Source: Promicromonospora umidemergens
Lineage (GTDB): Bacteria; Actinomycetota; Actinomycetes; Actinomycetales; Cellulomonadaceae
DNA length: 64,000 nt
Direction: 5' to 3'
Assembly (NCBI RefSeq): GCF_024171995.1
Contig: NZ_JAMTCT010000005.1
Coordinates: 124,001-188,000, forward strand
The notes under the pieces were generated by a model. It did not search any database, had not been told where the DNA came from, and was given only the letters and a program-made list of their open reading frames with translations. Numbering within the stretch: the first letter of the stretch is position 1; each line of letters opens with the position of its first letter. Shown here one piece after another: positions 48,897-56,773 of the stretch. The position numbers were made by a program, and so were the translations under genes.

Positions 48897-50230
48897 CGGT
48901 ACTCCTTCAGACGGACGTTCATCCCGGCGGCAGCGGCCACGGCCCCTGCGACACCGAGCACGAGGGCGATCCAGGCCGCGACCTGCGCGGTGGTCGCCGC
49001 TGAGCCGAGCCGGTCGACCGCATCCTTGCTCGTGGTCTCGACCTCGGCCTGGGCCCGGTCGGAGAACGCGGCGAAGGCGGCGCCCGCCGAGTCGTCGGCC
49101 GGGGACGTCGCGGCCTGCACGGCGGCGTCCCAGTCGTTCCCGTCGTCCAGCGCACGGATCTCGGCGTGCTTGGCGTCCCACTCGTCCAGCAGCTCCGCGG
49201 GTCCGGGGACACCCGCGCCGCCGCCCTCGGTGCTGAGGGTGGCGTCCTCCGCCTCGCCCAGGAGGTCCCGCGCCGCGGCGACCGACGTCTGGTAGGACTC
49301 CTCGAACTCGCCGCCCGAGCCGCGCTTGATCAGCGTGAACGACTCCATCGACTTCGCGTCGGTGGCCAGCGACAGGGCCTCCGACGTGGCGACGGTCGCC
49401 GCGTACGGGCCGCTCGCGACCGACCTGGCCACGCCGTTGCCGCCCAGCACGGCGGCCGTCACCACCACGCCGCCCACCAGGAGAGCGGCGCTCGCGGCGG
49501 CCAGCCCGGTGTTCAGGACGCGGTGCGTGCGCCGGGCGAGCCAGAGCTGGACGGCGCCCAGCGCCACCAGCGACAGCAGCACGAACAGCAGCAGCGCCTG
49601 GGCGAGGGAGACGGAACCCATGTCGGCGTCGACCCGCTGCGACGTCGAGACCGCCACCTCGTCGATGGTCGGCAGCACCTCGTCACGTAGCGCCGACGAC
49701 GCCTGGTCCAGGTAGGCGGCGCCGACGGGGAAGCCCTGCCGGTTGTTCGCCCGGGCCGACTCGACCAGACCCGCGTAGCGCTGCACCGAGTCGGACACCG
49801 CGGCGAGGTCGGCGGCCTCGCCGTCGCCCCGCGCGGTCGCCGCAAGGGACGGGACGGCCTGCGCGGCCTCGGACAGGCTCGTCTCGTAGCGGTCACGCGC
49901 CTCCGCGGGCTCCAGCCCGCCCACCAGGAACGCGTTGGTCGCCGTCGCGTCCGCCGACACCAGGTCGTTGCGCAGCTCCTGCGTGCCCACCAGCTGGGCC
50001 GCGTCCCGCTGTGCGTCCCGCAGGGCCGCGGACTGGCCGTTGCCCGCGAGGAAGCCGGTCACGCCCAGCAGCAGGCACGCCACCACTGCCACCGTCGTGG
50101 CCAGCGCCAGCCGGCCCGGCGTGGTCGCCAGGCCTGCCGCGAACCGGGACCCCGGGATGGTGGGCGCCGGCCCGGCGCCCGTGCCGGGTGCGGGCGAGCC
50201 CGGGTTCGTCGTCGTCAGCGGTGCGGTCAC
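48893..50230 (-). CDS. glnX: GlnX-like transmembrane sensor
   Basis: The 445-aa membrane protein has helix 1 (about 40-63, LALATTVAVVACLLLGVTGFLAG), an extracellular helical domain of about 145 residues, two central helices (about 210-230 and 243-265), a second extracellular helical domain, and a last helix near 415-435 ending NVRLKEYR. The duplicated helical-domain layout resembles four-helix-bundle receptors of chemoreceptor type and matches the position of GlnX next to GlnH. It probably transmits ligand binding by GlnH across the membrane. It overlaps the AAA+ ATPase gene by four bases. Confidence 0.85.
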   Translation of the reverse strand: MTAPLTTTNPGSPAPGTGAGPAPTIPGSRFAAGLATTPGRLALATTVAVVACLLLGVTGFLAGNGQSAALRDAQRDAAQLVGTQELRNDLVSADATATNAFLVGGLEPAEARDRYETSLSEAAQAVPSLAATARGDGEAADLAAVSDSVQRYAGLVESARANNRQGFPVGAAYLDQASSALRDEVLPTIDEVAVSTSQRVDADMGSVSLAQALLLFVLLSLVALGAVQLWLARRTHRVLNTGLAAASAALLVGGVVVTAAVLGGNGVARSVASGPYAATVATSEALSLATDAKSMESFTLIKRGSGGEFEESYQTSVAAARDLLGEAEDATLSTEGGGAGVPGPAELLDEWDAKHAEIRALDDGNDWDAAVQAATSPADDSAGAAFAAFSDRAQAEVETTSKDAVDRLGSAATTAQVAAWIALVLGVAGAVAAAAGMNVRLKEYR

Positions 50231-51588
50231 GTGGTGGCCTCGCTGTCAGTCCCGATGTCCACGACATCCTCCAGGTCTTCCGGGACCAGCGTGCGCAGCT
50301 GGTCCAGCGTCGGTCGTTCAACGTCCCGCAGGCGCCAGGCGTGCCGGGCAACTGCGGAATCCAGCACATTGCGTGCCCACCGTCCGTTGCCGAAGCCCTC
50401 GCCGCGTGCCTGGTCCGCCGCCAGGCGGTCGAACCGCTCCAGCGCGGCCGGTTCCGGCTCGAAGTCGGCGGCCCGTGCCATGGACCCGAAGATCTGCCGC
50501 AGCTCGTCGGAGGAGTAGTCCTCGAACGTGATGGTACGGGCGAACCGGCTCTCCAGGCCCGGGTTGGTGCCGATGAACCGGGCCATCGGGCCGGGGTAGC
50601 CGGCCACGACGACCACGAGGTCGTCGCGGTGGTCCTCCATGTCCTTGACGAGGGTATCGACGGCCTCGCGACCGTACTGGTCCTCGGCCAGGGCGTACGC
50701 CTCGTCGATGAACAGCACGCCACCCAGGGCACGCTCCACCACCGCGGTCGTCTTCTCGGCCGTCTGACCCAGGTAGCCCGCCACCAGCTCGGACCGGTCC
50801 ACCTCCACGAGGTGCCCCTTGTCCAGCAGGCCCAGTGCCCGGTAGATCCCGGCGACGAGCCGGCCCACGGTCGTCTTGCCAGTGCCGGGGTTGCCGACGA
50901 ACACCAGGTGGCGTGTCAGCGTCGGAGCGCTCAGGCCTGCCTCGCCGCGGAGGCGCTCGATGCGGAGGAGCTCGGTCTGGCGGTGTATCTCGTCTTTGAC
51001 CCGTCCTAGTCCGATGAGCTGGTCTAGCTCTTCCAGGAGTTCTTCCAGGGTTTTCTCTGGTTCTGGTTCCGGTTCTGGTTCCGGTTCTGGTTCTGGGGCG
51101 GGTTCTTCGGACCCCACGGCCTTTCCTGTTCCGTCGCCTTCGCTGGTGGGGAACTGTGGCTGGGTGGTGGTTGGTGCCTTGTCTCGGCCCTGGGCCGCGC
51201 TGCGGTGGACTGCCTTGGTGCCCTCTGCCGCTGCGATGGCGCTGATGCTGGGGTCGCCAAGGTTTGCCGCGGCGTCGACGACGGCGGCCAGTGCTTCTGC
51301 GTACCGGGTGCTGTGGGGGGAGCCGGTCGCGATGAGGTTGTTGAGCAGGTCGGTGGGGGCGTTGCGCCAGCGGCGGGCGCTCATGGCGGCGTCGAAGAAC
51401 GGCTGCAGGCTGCCCGACGCCGGACGGGCGGTCGCGGCGATCCAGTCCGCCGGGGCGCCGGTGGACGACTCGGCCACCGCTGCCGCCAGCCGTTCGCCCT
51501 CGGTGCGTGCGGCAGGGCCGCTCACGCCGGCCGCGGTGGCTGTCGCGGCGAGGGCGTCGAGGGCTGCGGCGAACGCCGTCGTGCTCAC
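50227..51588 (-). CDS. CbbX/EccA-like AAA+ ATPase
   Basis: This 453-aa protein has an Ala-rich helical N-terminal domain (1-130), then a linker with a run of alternating Glu-Pro (about 162-178). The AAA+ module follows: Walker A VGNPGTGKTT (231-240), Walker B GGVLFIDEAYALA (about 282-294), VVVVAGYPGPMARFI (sensor 1 region) and NGRWARNVLDSA (sensor 2 region). The GYPGPM text is typical of the CbbX/EccA-CT group. No type VII secretion genes are present, so EccA function is not implied. GTG 51588 follows GGAGG. It overlaps the next upstream gene by four bases. Confidence 0.9.
   Translation of the reverse strand: MSTTAFAAALDALAATATAAGVSGPAARTEGERLAAAVAESSTGAPADWIAATARPASGSLQPFFDAAMSARRWRNAPTDLLNNLIATGSPHSTRYAEALAAVVDAAANLGDPSISAIAAAEGTKAVHRSAAQGRDKAPTTTQPQFPTSEGDGTGKAVGSEEPAPEPEPEPEPEPEPEKTLEELLEELDQLIGLGRVKDEIHRQTELLRIERLRGEAGLSAPTLTRHLVFVGNPGTGKTTVGRLVAGIYRALGLLDKGHLVEVDRSELVAGYLGQTAEKTTAVVERALGGVLFIDEAYALAEDQYGREAVDTLVKDMEDHRDDLVVVVAGYPGPMARFIGTNPGLESRFARTITFEDYSSDELRQIFGSMARAADFEPEPAALERFDRLAADQARGEGFGNGRWARNVLDSAVARHAWRLRDVERPTLDQLRTLVPEDLEDVVDIGTDSEATT
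51056..51112 (-). repeat. Glu-Pro codon repeat within the AAA+ gene
   Basis: On the coding strand CCAGAA/CCGGAA hexamers repeat about eight times, encoding the Glu-Pro linker. These codons end in A, unlike the C/G-ending codons elsewhere in the gene, and the neighbouring linker (about 51000-51200) is also T- and A-rich at third positions. Confidence 0.75.
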
Positions 51589-52160
51589 GGGGCCTCCAGG
51601 GGTCGGTGACCCGGCCCGGTCTCGGGGCCCGACGACCCGGGGGGCGCCAGGGTGCCGGGGGCCGACCCGGGGAGCGTCAGGCCCGACGTGCCGAACTTCT
51701 CCTCGAGGAACCGGCCGTGGGCCACGAGGGCGACGGCGTCGGCCCGCGACACGGCGTCGGAGATCTTGTCGATCGTGGCGCCCAGCAGGTCCAGCTGGTC
51801 GCACAGGATCATGAGCGACGTCTTGCCGCGGTCGACGACGCGCCGGTCGGCGAAGTCACGCGGGAGGCGCAGGTAGGCGTCGACGGCCTCGGGCAGGTAG
51901 CTCGTCGCGGTGGCGACCACGGTGTGCGCCTGCTGGGAGCCGGCGCCGAGCCGGTCGAGGCGGGGCGCCATCTCGTGCACGGTCTCGGCCACCCGCTGCA
52001 CCCGGGCGGTCACGGCGGCGGGCGCCCTTCCGGTCGCGCGCTCCAGCACCGCGTCGACGGACGTCACGATCTGCTCGGTCGTGGGCGGGGCCGGGATCGC
52101 GACGGTCTGCTCCACCTCCTCGGCGCGTCCGCCGCCGAAGAGTCGCCGCCACCAGCTCAT
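51585..52160 (-). CDS. Conserved helical protein of the TelA-AAA+ pair, function unknown
   Basis: The 191-aa protein starts MSWWRRLFGGGRAEEVEQ; the WWRRLFGGG opening could touch the membrane. A mainly helical body follows (IVTSVDAVLERATGRAPAAVTARVQRVAETVHEMAPRLDRL, then LPEAVDAYLRLPRDFADRRVVDRGKTSLMILCDQLDLL), ending in a disordered Pro/Gly tail. I do not recognise the family. ATG 52160 has GGAGG five bases upstream; the longer reading from 52184 lacks this. It overlaps the AAA+ gene by four bases and follows telA by 20 bases. Confidence 0.75.
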   Translation of the reverse strand: MSWWRRLFGGGRAEEVEQTVAIPAPPTTEQIVTSVDAVLERATGRAPAAVTARVQRVAETVHEMAPRLDRLGAGSQQAHTVVATATSYLPEAVDAYLRLPRDFADRRVVDRGKTSLMILCDQLDLLGATIDKISDAVSRADAVALVAHGRFLEEKFGTSGLTLPGSAPGTLAPPGSSGPETGPGHRPLEAP

Positions 52161-52180
52161 GCCTGCCTCCGAGCCCGCCG

Positions 52181-53401
52181 TCACGGGGTGTTGAGGTCGA
52201 GAGAACCGCTCGCCACGCCGTCGGTGTTGGTGCGTCGTGCTCGCTCCACGTACTCCGTGGCCTTGGTGGTCTCGGTCTGCAGCACGCCGATGGTCTGCGA
52301 CATCGAGTCGAGCGCCCGCAGCTTGAAGTCGCTGATCGAGTCCATCGTGGCGTAGATGTTGGCGAACGCCTCCTGCAGCTGCTCGATGCCGACCGTCGAG
52401 CTGGCGGCCTGCTCCTGGATGGTCGCCGACTGGTCGGCGAGCATCTTGGAGGTCGAGGCGATCATGTTCGACGTCGTGGTGTTCAGGGCACCGATCTGGT
52501 CCAGAACGAGCTTCTGGTTCGCGAGCGCCTGCGCCACGATGACGGCGGTGCGCAGCGCGGAGACCGTCGTGGTGGTGGCGCGGTCGACGCCCTTCGTGAG
52601 CTCGATGTTGTTCTTGATGATGATGTCGATCGCGAGGTAGCCCTGGATCGAGACCGCGAGCTGCGTGAGCAGGTCCTGGTGCTTCTGGCGCACGTAGAAC
52701 AGTACGTCCTCGGACAGCGCCTTGGCCCGCTCGGGCTCGGCGATCTGGAGCTCGGCGATCTTCGTGGCGAGCTGGGCATCGAGGCGCTCGGCCACGTAGA
52801 TGTACTGGTTCAGGCGCGCCATCGTGTCCCAGAGGTTCTGCTTCTCCAGGTTGAGCGCGGCGTTGTCCTTGCGCAGCTCGTCCTGGCCGTTGTAGAGCGC
52901 CTGGATGATGGCGTTGAGCTGGCCCTGCGCGGACTCGTAGCGGCGGAAGTAGTCCTGGATCTTGTCGCCGAACGGGATGACGCCGAGGAACTTGCGCCCG
53001 ACGCTCGCCTCGGACGGGTCCAGGTCCTCGACGGTGCGGCGCAGCTCCAGCAGGGTCTGACCCACCTTGGAGCCGTCGGCCAGGCCGCCCTCCTTGAGGG
53101 CCCGGACGGGCGTGGCGAGCAGCCGGTTGCTGGAGTCGGCGGCCTGCCGGATGTCCTGGTCGCCCATGGTGCGCACGTCGTCGGCGCGCGTGGCGAACTC
53201 CGGGCTCTTGGTGTCGGCGCTGAGGAGGCCGTCGAGGTAGGTGCTGACCTTCTTGTCGAGCGCGGGCGCCGCGGCGGGGTCCACCTTCGGTGCGATCTTG
53301 GGCGCCTGGGTCGCTGCGACGGGCTGGACCGGGTCGGGTGCGCTGAGCACGAGGGGCTCGGCGGCGGAGGCGGGTGGTTGAAGCGGCATCGGCTCGGTCA
53401 T
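52181..53401 (-). CDS. TelA-like toxic-anion-resistance family protein
   Basis: The 406-aa protein has a Pro/Ala-rich N-terminus and then the TelA family core. Landmarks are FLGVIPFGDKIQDYFRRYESAQGQLNAIIQALYNGQDELRKDNAALNLEKQNLW, YIYVAERLDAQLATKI, FYVRQKHQDLLTQLAVSIQGYLAIDIIIKNNIELTKGVDRATTTTVSALRTAV and LEQ-type repeats to the end. Family members are linked with tellurite resistance and envelope stress, but the biochemical role is unknown. ATG 53401 follows GAGGAG. It is the first gene of the PknG operon, so its promoter drives the set. Confidence 0.88.
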   Translation of the reverse strand: MTEPMPLQPPASAAEPLVLSAPDPVQPVAATQAPKIAPKVDPAAAPALDKKVSTYLDGLLSADTKSPEFATRADDVRTMGDQDIRQAADSSNRLLATPVRALKEGGLADGSKVGQTLLELRRTVEDLDPSEASVGRKFLGVIPFGDKIQDYFRRYESAQGQLNAIIQALYNGQDELRKDNAALNLEKQNLWDTMARLNQYIYVAERLDAQLATKIAELQIAEPERAKALSEDVLFYVRQKHQDLLTQLAVSIQGYLAIDIIIKNNIELTKGVDRATTTTVSALRTAVIVAQALANQKLVLDQIGALNTTTSNMIASTSKMLADQSATIQEQAASSTVGIEQLQEAFANIYATMDSISDFKLRALDSMSQTIGVLQTETTKATEYVERARRTNTDGVASGSLDLNTP

Positions 53402-53429
53402 CGGTGCTCCTCGCGATAGGGCGTCCGAA

Positions 53430-53442
53430 CGCGGCGAGTATA
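53430..53442 (-). promoter_or_regulatory. Likely -10 element of the telA-glnX-glnH-pknG operon
   Basis: TATACT (53442-53437 on the minus strand) is the best -10 match upstream of the operon, about 36 bases before ATG 53401. I see no convincing -35 box. The leader would be about 30 nt and include GAGGAG. Confidence 0.5.
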
Positions 53443-53590
53443 TGCCGCGGGCCATCACCGCTGGGGGCGGAGGCGCTGCCCGGCGGGGTGAGAACGAGGG
53501 GGCGTCCGGGAGAGTTCCCGGCGGGTGGTGGGCGTGGCCGGCGGCAGGGTCAGGCGGTGCGGAGACGGCGCCGCTCGGCGGCACTTCGAT

Positions 53591-53980
53591 TCATGGCTGG
53601 TGGGCAAACATCTCGATGTCTTCGAGCGCTGTCTCGGCGAATCCCCGAGTCTTCTGGTGTTGCCTGAGCTCCTCCAGCAGCGGAAGTACACGCGCCGTGT
53701 CGAGCTGCCCATGAACTCGCGCGACATGTCCCAGGCTGGTAGCGGCGATGGCTCGTACATTGGCGTTGGGGTGTTGGAGGAGAGAGACGAACTCTTCCTG
53801 TAGCCATTTCCAATCATCGACGTTGAACGCTGCGGCGATCATTGCCCCACAGAGTTCTTGCGCATCATCCTTCTCGATCGCCTCGAGCAGTTCTTCCCGT
53901 CCACCGGCTCCGGGTTCCCGGTACTCCATTGTCGCTGGATCTTTACCTTCCTGTTCACTCGCCGTTCTTGATAAGTGCAT
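53591..53980 (-). CDS. HEAT-repeat-like protein, candidate immunity protein
   Basis: The 129-aa protein has two to three HEAT-like helix pairs: LLEAIEKDDAQELCGAMIAAAF, DDWKWLQEEFVSLLQHPNANVRAIAATSLGHVARVHG and ARVLPLLEELRQHQKTRGFAETALEDIEMFA. HEAT-like proteins are frequent immunity partners of polymorphic toxins. It lies last in the toxin locus, behind the orphan toxin tip, which is where that tip's immunity gene is expected. An internal ATG at 53929 is an alternative start. GC is lower than the window average, suggesting acquisition. Confidence 0.65.
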   Translation of the reverse strand: MHLSRTASEQEGKDPATMEYREPGAGGREELLEAIEKDDAQELCGAMIAAAFNVDDWKWLQEEFVSLLQHPNANVRAIAATSLGHVARVHGQLDTARVLPLLEELRQHQKTRGFAETALEDIEMFAHQP

Positions 53981-53995
53981 CGAAGTTTTCTCGCC

Positions 53996-54150
53996 TCATT
54001 TGGAGATGGGTCGTCGAAGATGGAGTAGGACAAGTGCGGCAGCGGCGATCTTGGTGATTCGCCAGGGGTCCAGTGTGATGCGGTGCTCGTGACCGTCTTT
54101 AGGGTGGTCGCGGGCACGGCGAGACTGGCGCGATAGGTGATCAACGAGGG
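53996..54150 (-). other. Start-less ORF remnant between orphan toxin tip and HEAT gene
   Basis: A minus-strand frame ending at TGA 53998-53996 reads HPKDGHEHRITLDPWRITKI, then an Ala/Leu-rich hydrophobic stretch, but has no ATG, GTG or TTG before the next upstream stop. It looks like a piece of a real gene, perhaps a leftover of another cassette. The rest of 54150-54264 has an inverted CCCGCAGG/CCTGCGGG pair near 54237-54261 that could end the orphan tip's transcript. Confidence 0.35.
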
Positions 54151-54264
54151 CCCTCGCTGGTGGGGATCAGGTTGTCTTGGCGGACTCCCGATCCTTCCGG
54201 TCAGGACCCCGCGTCCCGACCTCGAAACACCGTGAACCCGCAGGTCAAATCCCCTGCGGGCGCC

Positions 54265-54684
54265 TCAGCCTTCATGCCAGTCGTAGCCGTCGGTCCATCC
54301 CGACGGCAAGTCCTGGGGCCTTGCCCACCGAGTTTTGCCGGGCGTCACGTGAACACCCGGAACTACTTCCCAATCGGGACCCTGTGGGTAGATTGCCTCG
54401 GAGAATGACATGTCGTCTGGATGCAACCACACGCATTCAGCGCGGTCGCAGAATAGGATTGCCGAGCCTTGGTCCGCGATCAGTGGTCGCAGGAGACCCT
54501 GGTCAAGATTCGGGCACCCATATACGAGCCCTGAAGGTGACGTGAACGTGCCGTCCGCCTGCCTTGTCAGGCTGCTGTGCCCGGCGTTGTGGACGGGGAT
54601 CGGTGTGGCGCCGGCGTGGACATAGATCGCCTTCGCGAACTCCACCCGCGCTGCCATCTCAAGCGGGGTAACCGCTCTGGTCAC
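54265..54684 (-). CDS. Orphan polymorphic-toxin tip with Hint C-terminal remnant
   Basis: The 139-aa protein contains AKAIYVHAGATPIPVHNAGHSS near its start, nearly the same as YYVHAGSTPILVHNAGHT at the end of the Hint domain of the full toxin at 55061. The remaining 100 residues (GTFTSPSGLVYG ... GWTDGYDWHEG) differ completely from the full toxin's tip and match no family I know. This is the structure of an orphan C-terminal cassette used to swap toxin tips by recombination. GTG 54684 overlaps the immunity stop (GTGA). Whether it is translated is uncertain. Confidence 0.7.
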   Translation of the reverse strand: MTRAVTPLEMAARVEFAKAIYVHAGATPIPVHNAGHSSLTRQADGTFTSPSGLVYGCPNLDQGLLRPLIADQGSAILFCDRAECVWLHPDDMSFSEAIYPQGPDWEVVPGVHVTPGKTRWARPQDLPSGWTDGYDWHEG

Positions 54685-55061
54685 AATCCCGTGGGGTAGA
54701 TTTCCAAGTCGTCCGGGGCGATAGCGACCGTCGCTCCGACAAGGTCGCCCGACGGGCTGTCGTCCAGTTCAACTTGCACGATCGAACCGCCAATTTTTAC
54801 CATGAGAATTCCATCGTCAAAAAACTCTATAACCGTCCCGACGATGAGGTCTGACGGAACGTTGCGGGCAGCCTCGGCGCTGGCATGGCTAGCGATGTCA
54901 CCCCAAGCGCGGGAGTTTGGAAACTCCAGTTCGACATCGACACTCTCTCCGGAGTTGACCGGTGAATCTCCGCGCCACACACCGAGAATGGGGCCGATAT
55001 CCGTTTGTATACGGAGATCCGACCCTTGTCCGTCAATGCTGGCGAGCACGACTCCATGCAT
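54681..55061 (-). CDS. Putative immunity protein of the Hint-domain toxin
   Basis: The 126-aa acidic, beta-rich protein (HGVVLASIDGQGSDLRIQTD; VGTVIEFFDDGILMVKIGGS; VAIAPDDLEIYPTGL) has no signal peptide. I recognise no named family. Its ATG overlaps the toxin's TAA stop (TAATG), the tight coupling expected of toxin-immunity pairs. Its lower GC matches the toxin tip region. Immunity function is inferred from position, size and acidity only. Confidence 0.65.
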   Translation of the reverse strand: MHGVVLASIDGQGSDLRIQTDIGPILGVWRGDSPVNSGESVDVELEFPNSRAWGDIASHASAEAARNVPSDLIVGTVIEFFDDGILMVKIGGSIVQVELDDSPSGDLVGATVAIAPDDLEIYPTGL

Positions 55062-56773
55062 TACCAAGATCCCTTCGGGTGCGGAACTCTGACGACTACG
55101 TTATCCACGTTCCAGATGCCCGCGGCCTCGTCATAGGCCCATGTCTCCTCATGATAGTGAAACTTTGTGGGCTTGCTGTTCATCTCGTGCGGGCCGAATC
55201 GAATGCTGCGCCGACCGTCCTCCGATACGACTCGATGGGGGTCTGGCTGCCCGGTCCGGGGATGGATGTTCGTGTGCTGCCCCTCACCGAGGAAGTTGTT
55301 CATCCGCTCGACGGCGTCGCCAGGCTTCACTGGCTTCGGGGCGTAGGTCTCAACTTCTTTGACCGGTGCATTCGCCTTGTTGGCGCCGGCAGCGGTGTGG
55401 CCCGCGTTGTGGACGAGGATCGGCGTACTGCCCGCATGAACGTAGTAGTTGTGGTGAGTTTCGACGTGGAAGTTGTAGACCGGCTCCACGCCAGCCTCGG
55501 TTCGCTGCTCGGTCTCGATCGCCTCGACCGGGACCGTGGTGCCGTCGGGGGTGACCAGCAGGTCGCCTACGTTCAGGAACGCGGCGTCCAGCCAGCCGCG
55601 GTCGTGGACCATGAACGGGTGCTCGGCCGTGGTCGACACCACGGACCCGTTGATCGTCAGGTGGAACAGCTCGGTCGTGCTGCGCACGAACGTCTCGACG
55701 ACCAGCTGCAGCTCGTCCCGGGCGGTGACGACGTCGTGGGCCCAGACCTTGTCCCCGACCTGGATCGTCTCGATCGGGCGGGGGCCGTCGGGGGTGTGGA
55801 TGAGGGTCCCGGCGACGAAGCACTTGCCGAACCCGAACTTGCACCACCCCTTGCTCATCGCCTGCCGGAACCCACCCGACTTCGCGATGGTCTTCGACAA
55901 CCCCATCGCGGCCTTCGCGGCGCCACCCAGACCGATCAACGACAGCGCGGCACCGGCGATCGCGATCCCGGCCTCGGCCCAGGAGCGTTCACCCGTAGCG
56001 GCGAGGGTGATGTTCGCGACCGCACTGACTATGGCCGCCACTGCCGCGATGACGATCAGCACTCCCGCCAGGGCGGTGCCGACGACGGGGATGAACGCGA
56101 CGATGATCGCGAGGATCCCGGCGATGGTGGAGATCATGTCGGCGATGTCCGCGATCGCGGCGACGAGCTTGGAACCCCAGTTGTCCCACCACCCATCATT
56201 CAGATCATCGGAGGAGGTGATCTCCTCGATCTGGTCGACCGCATGCTCCGCCGCCCGGTCCCGATCCGAGACCGCGGACTCGACCGTGGACTTCGCGGAG
56301 TTGAGTACCCCGGCAGCCTGGTCCGCGTCACCACCAGCCTGCTGGGCCTTTTGTTCGTACTCGGCCTTCTCGGCCTCGTCCTTCGCGCCATCGGCGAGGT
56401 CCTGCCACCGGTCCTTCGACCCCGCAGCCGCCTGCGCCGCATCCTGCGCCTCACGAGCCCGGTCCAACGCCGCCAACGTCTCACCCTGCACCCGCTCCAG
56501 AGACGACGCGTACCCCACCAGCGCGTCACCCGCGGCGACGTAACGGGAGTGGGCCTTACGGATCTCACCGATGGTGTCTTCCTTGGCACTCATCAACGAG
56601 TCCACGGCCTGCGAGATCGTCCCCTCGACATCCAACCGGGACATCGACGACGCCGCGTTGTCGATCGACCGGGCAACCTCCTGATACTCCTGCCCACCCG
56701 AAAGCACCAGCACCGGATCACCCGGCGTCGGATCAGCGTCCAACCCGACGGGCGACCAATCAGACGGCCTCAT
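55061..56773 (-). CDS. Polymorphic toxin with helical N-terminus, Hint domain and variable tip
   Basis: The 570-aa product has an N-terminal helical region (1-190) with repeated coiled-coil stretches of the LXG/WXG secretion type, a hydrophobic Gly/Ala/Ile block (about 205-300), and a pretoxin Hint domain (about 318-455). The Hint domain starts CFVAGTLIHTPDGPRPIETIQVGDKVW (nucleophile C318), includes STTAEHPFMVHDRGW and closes YVHAGSTPILVHNAGH. The tip (about 456-570) includes RMNNFLGEGQHTNIHP and RFGPHEM...FHYHEETW, His/Glu-rich and nuclease-like, but I cannot name its family. No type VII secretion apparatus is in the window. The Hint domain would release the tip by autoproteolysis. Confidence 0.85.
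   Translation of the reverse strand: MRPSDWSPVGLDADPTPGDPVLVLSGGQEYQEVARSIDNAASSMSRLDVEGTISQAVDSLMSAKEDTIGEIRKAHSRYVAAGDALVGYASSLERVQGETLAALDRAREAQDAAQAAAGSKDRWQDLADGAKDEAEKAEYEQKAQQAGGDADQAAGVLNSAKSTVESAVSDRDRAAEHAVDQIEEITSSDDLNDGWWDNWGSKLVAAIADIADMISTIAGILAIIVAFIPVVGTALAGVLIVIAAVAAIVSAVANITLAATGERSWAEAGIAIAGAALSLIGLGGAAKAAMGLSKTIAKSGGFRQAMSKGWCKFGFGKCFVAGTLIHTPDGPRPIETIQVGDKVWAHDVVTARDELQLVVETFVRSTTELFHLTINGSVVSTTAEHPFMVHDRGWLDAAFLNVGDLLVTPDGTTVPVEAIETEQRTEAGVEPVYNFHVETHHNYYVHAGSTPILVHNAGHTAAGANKANAPVKEVETYAPKPVKPGDAVERMNNFLGEGQHTNIHPRTGQPDPHRVVSEDGRRSIRFGPHEMNSKPTKFHYHEETWAYDEAAGIWNVDNVVVRVPHPKGSW

Noticed and set aside
47871-50230. Amino-acid ABC importer
   Set aside because: There is a family 3 binding protein but no permease or ATPase. 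The neighbour is a GlnX-like sensor, so a sensory role fits better.
50227-51588. EccA of a type VII secretion system
   Set aside because: No EccB, EccC, EccD, EccE, MycP or Esx genes are present. The similarity is limited to the shared AAA+ subfamily.
53839-54144. 101-aa ORF before the HEAT gene
   Set aside because: It overlaps the HEAT-like coding frame and has composition of an out-of-frame reading. A better but start-less remnant reads in another frame of the same strand.
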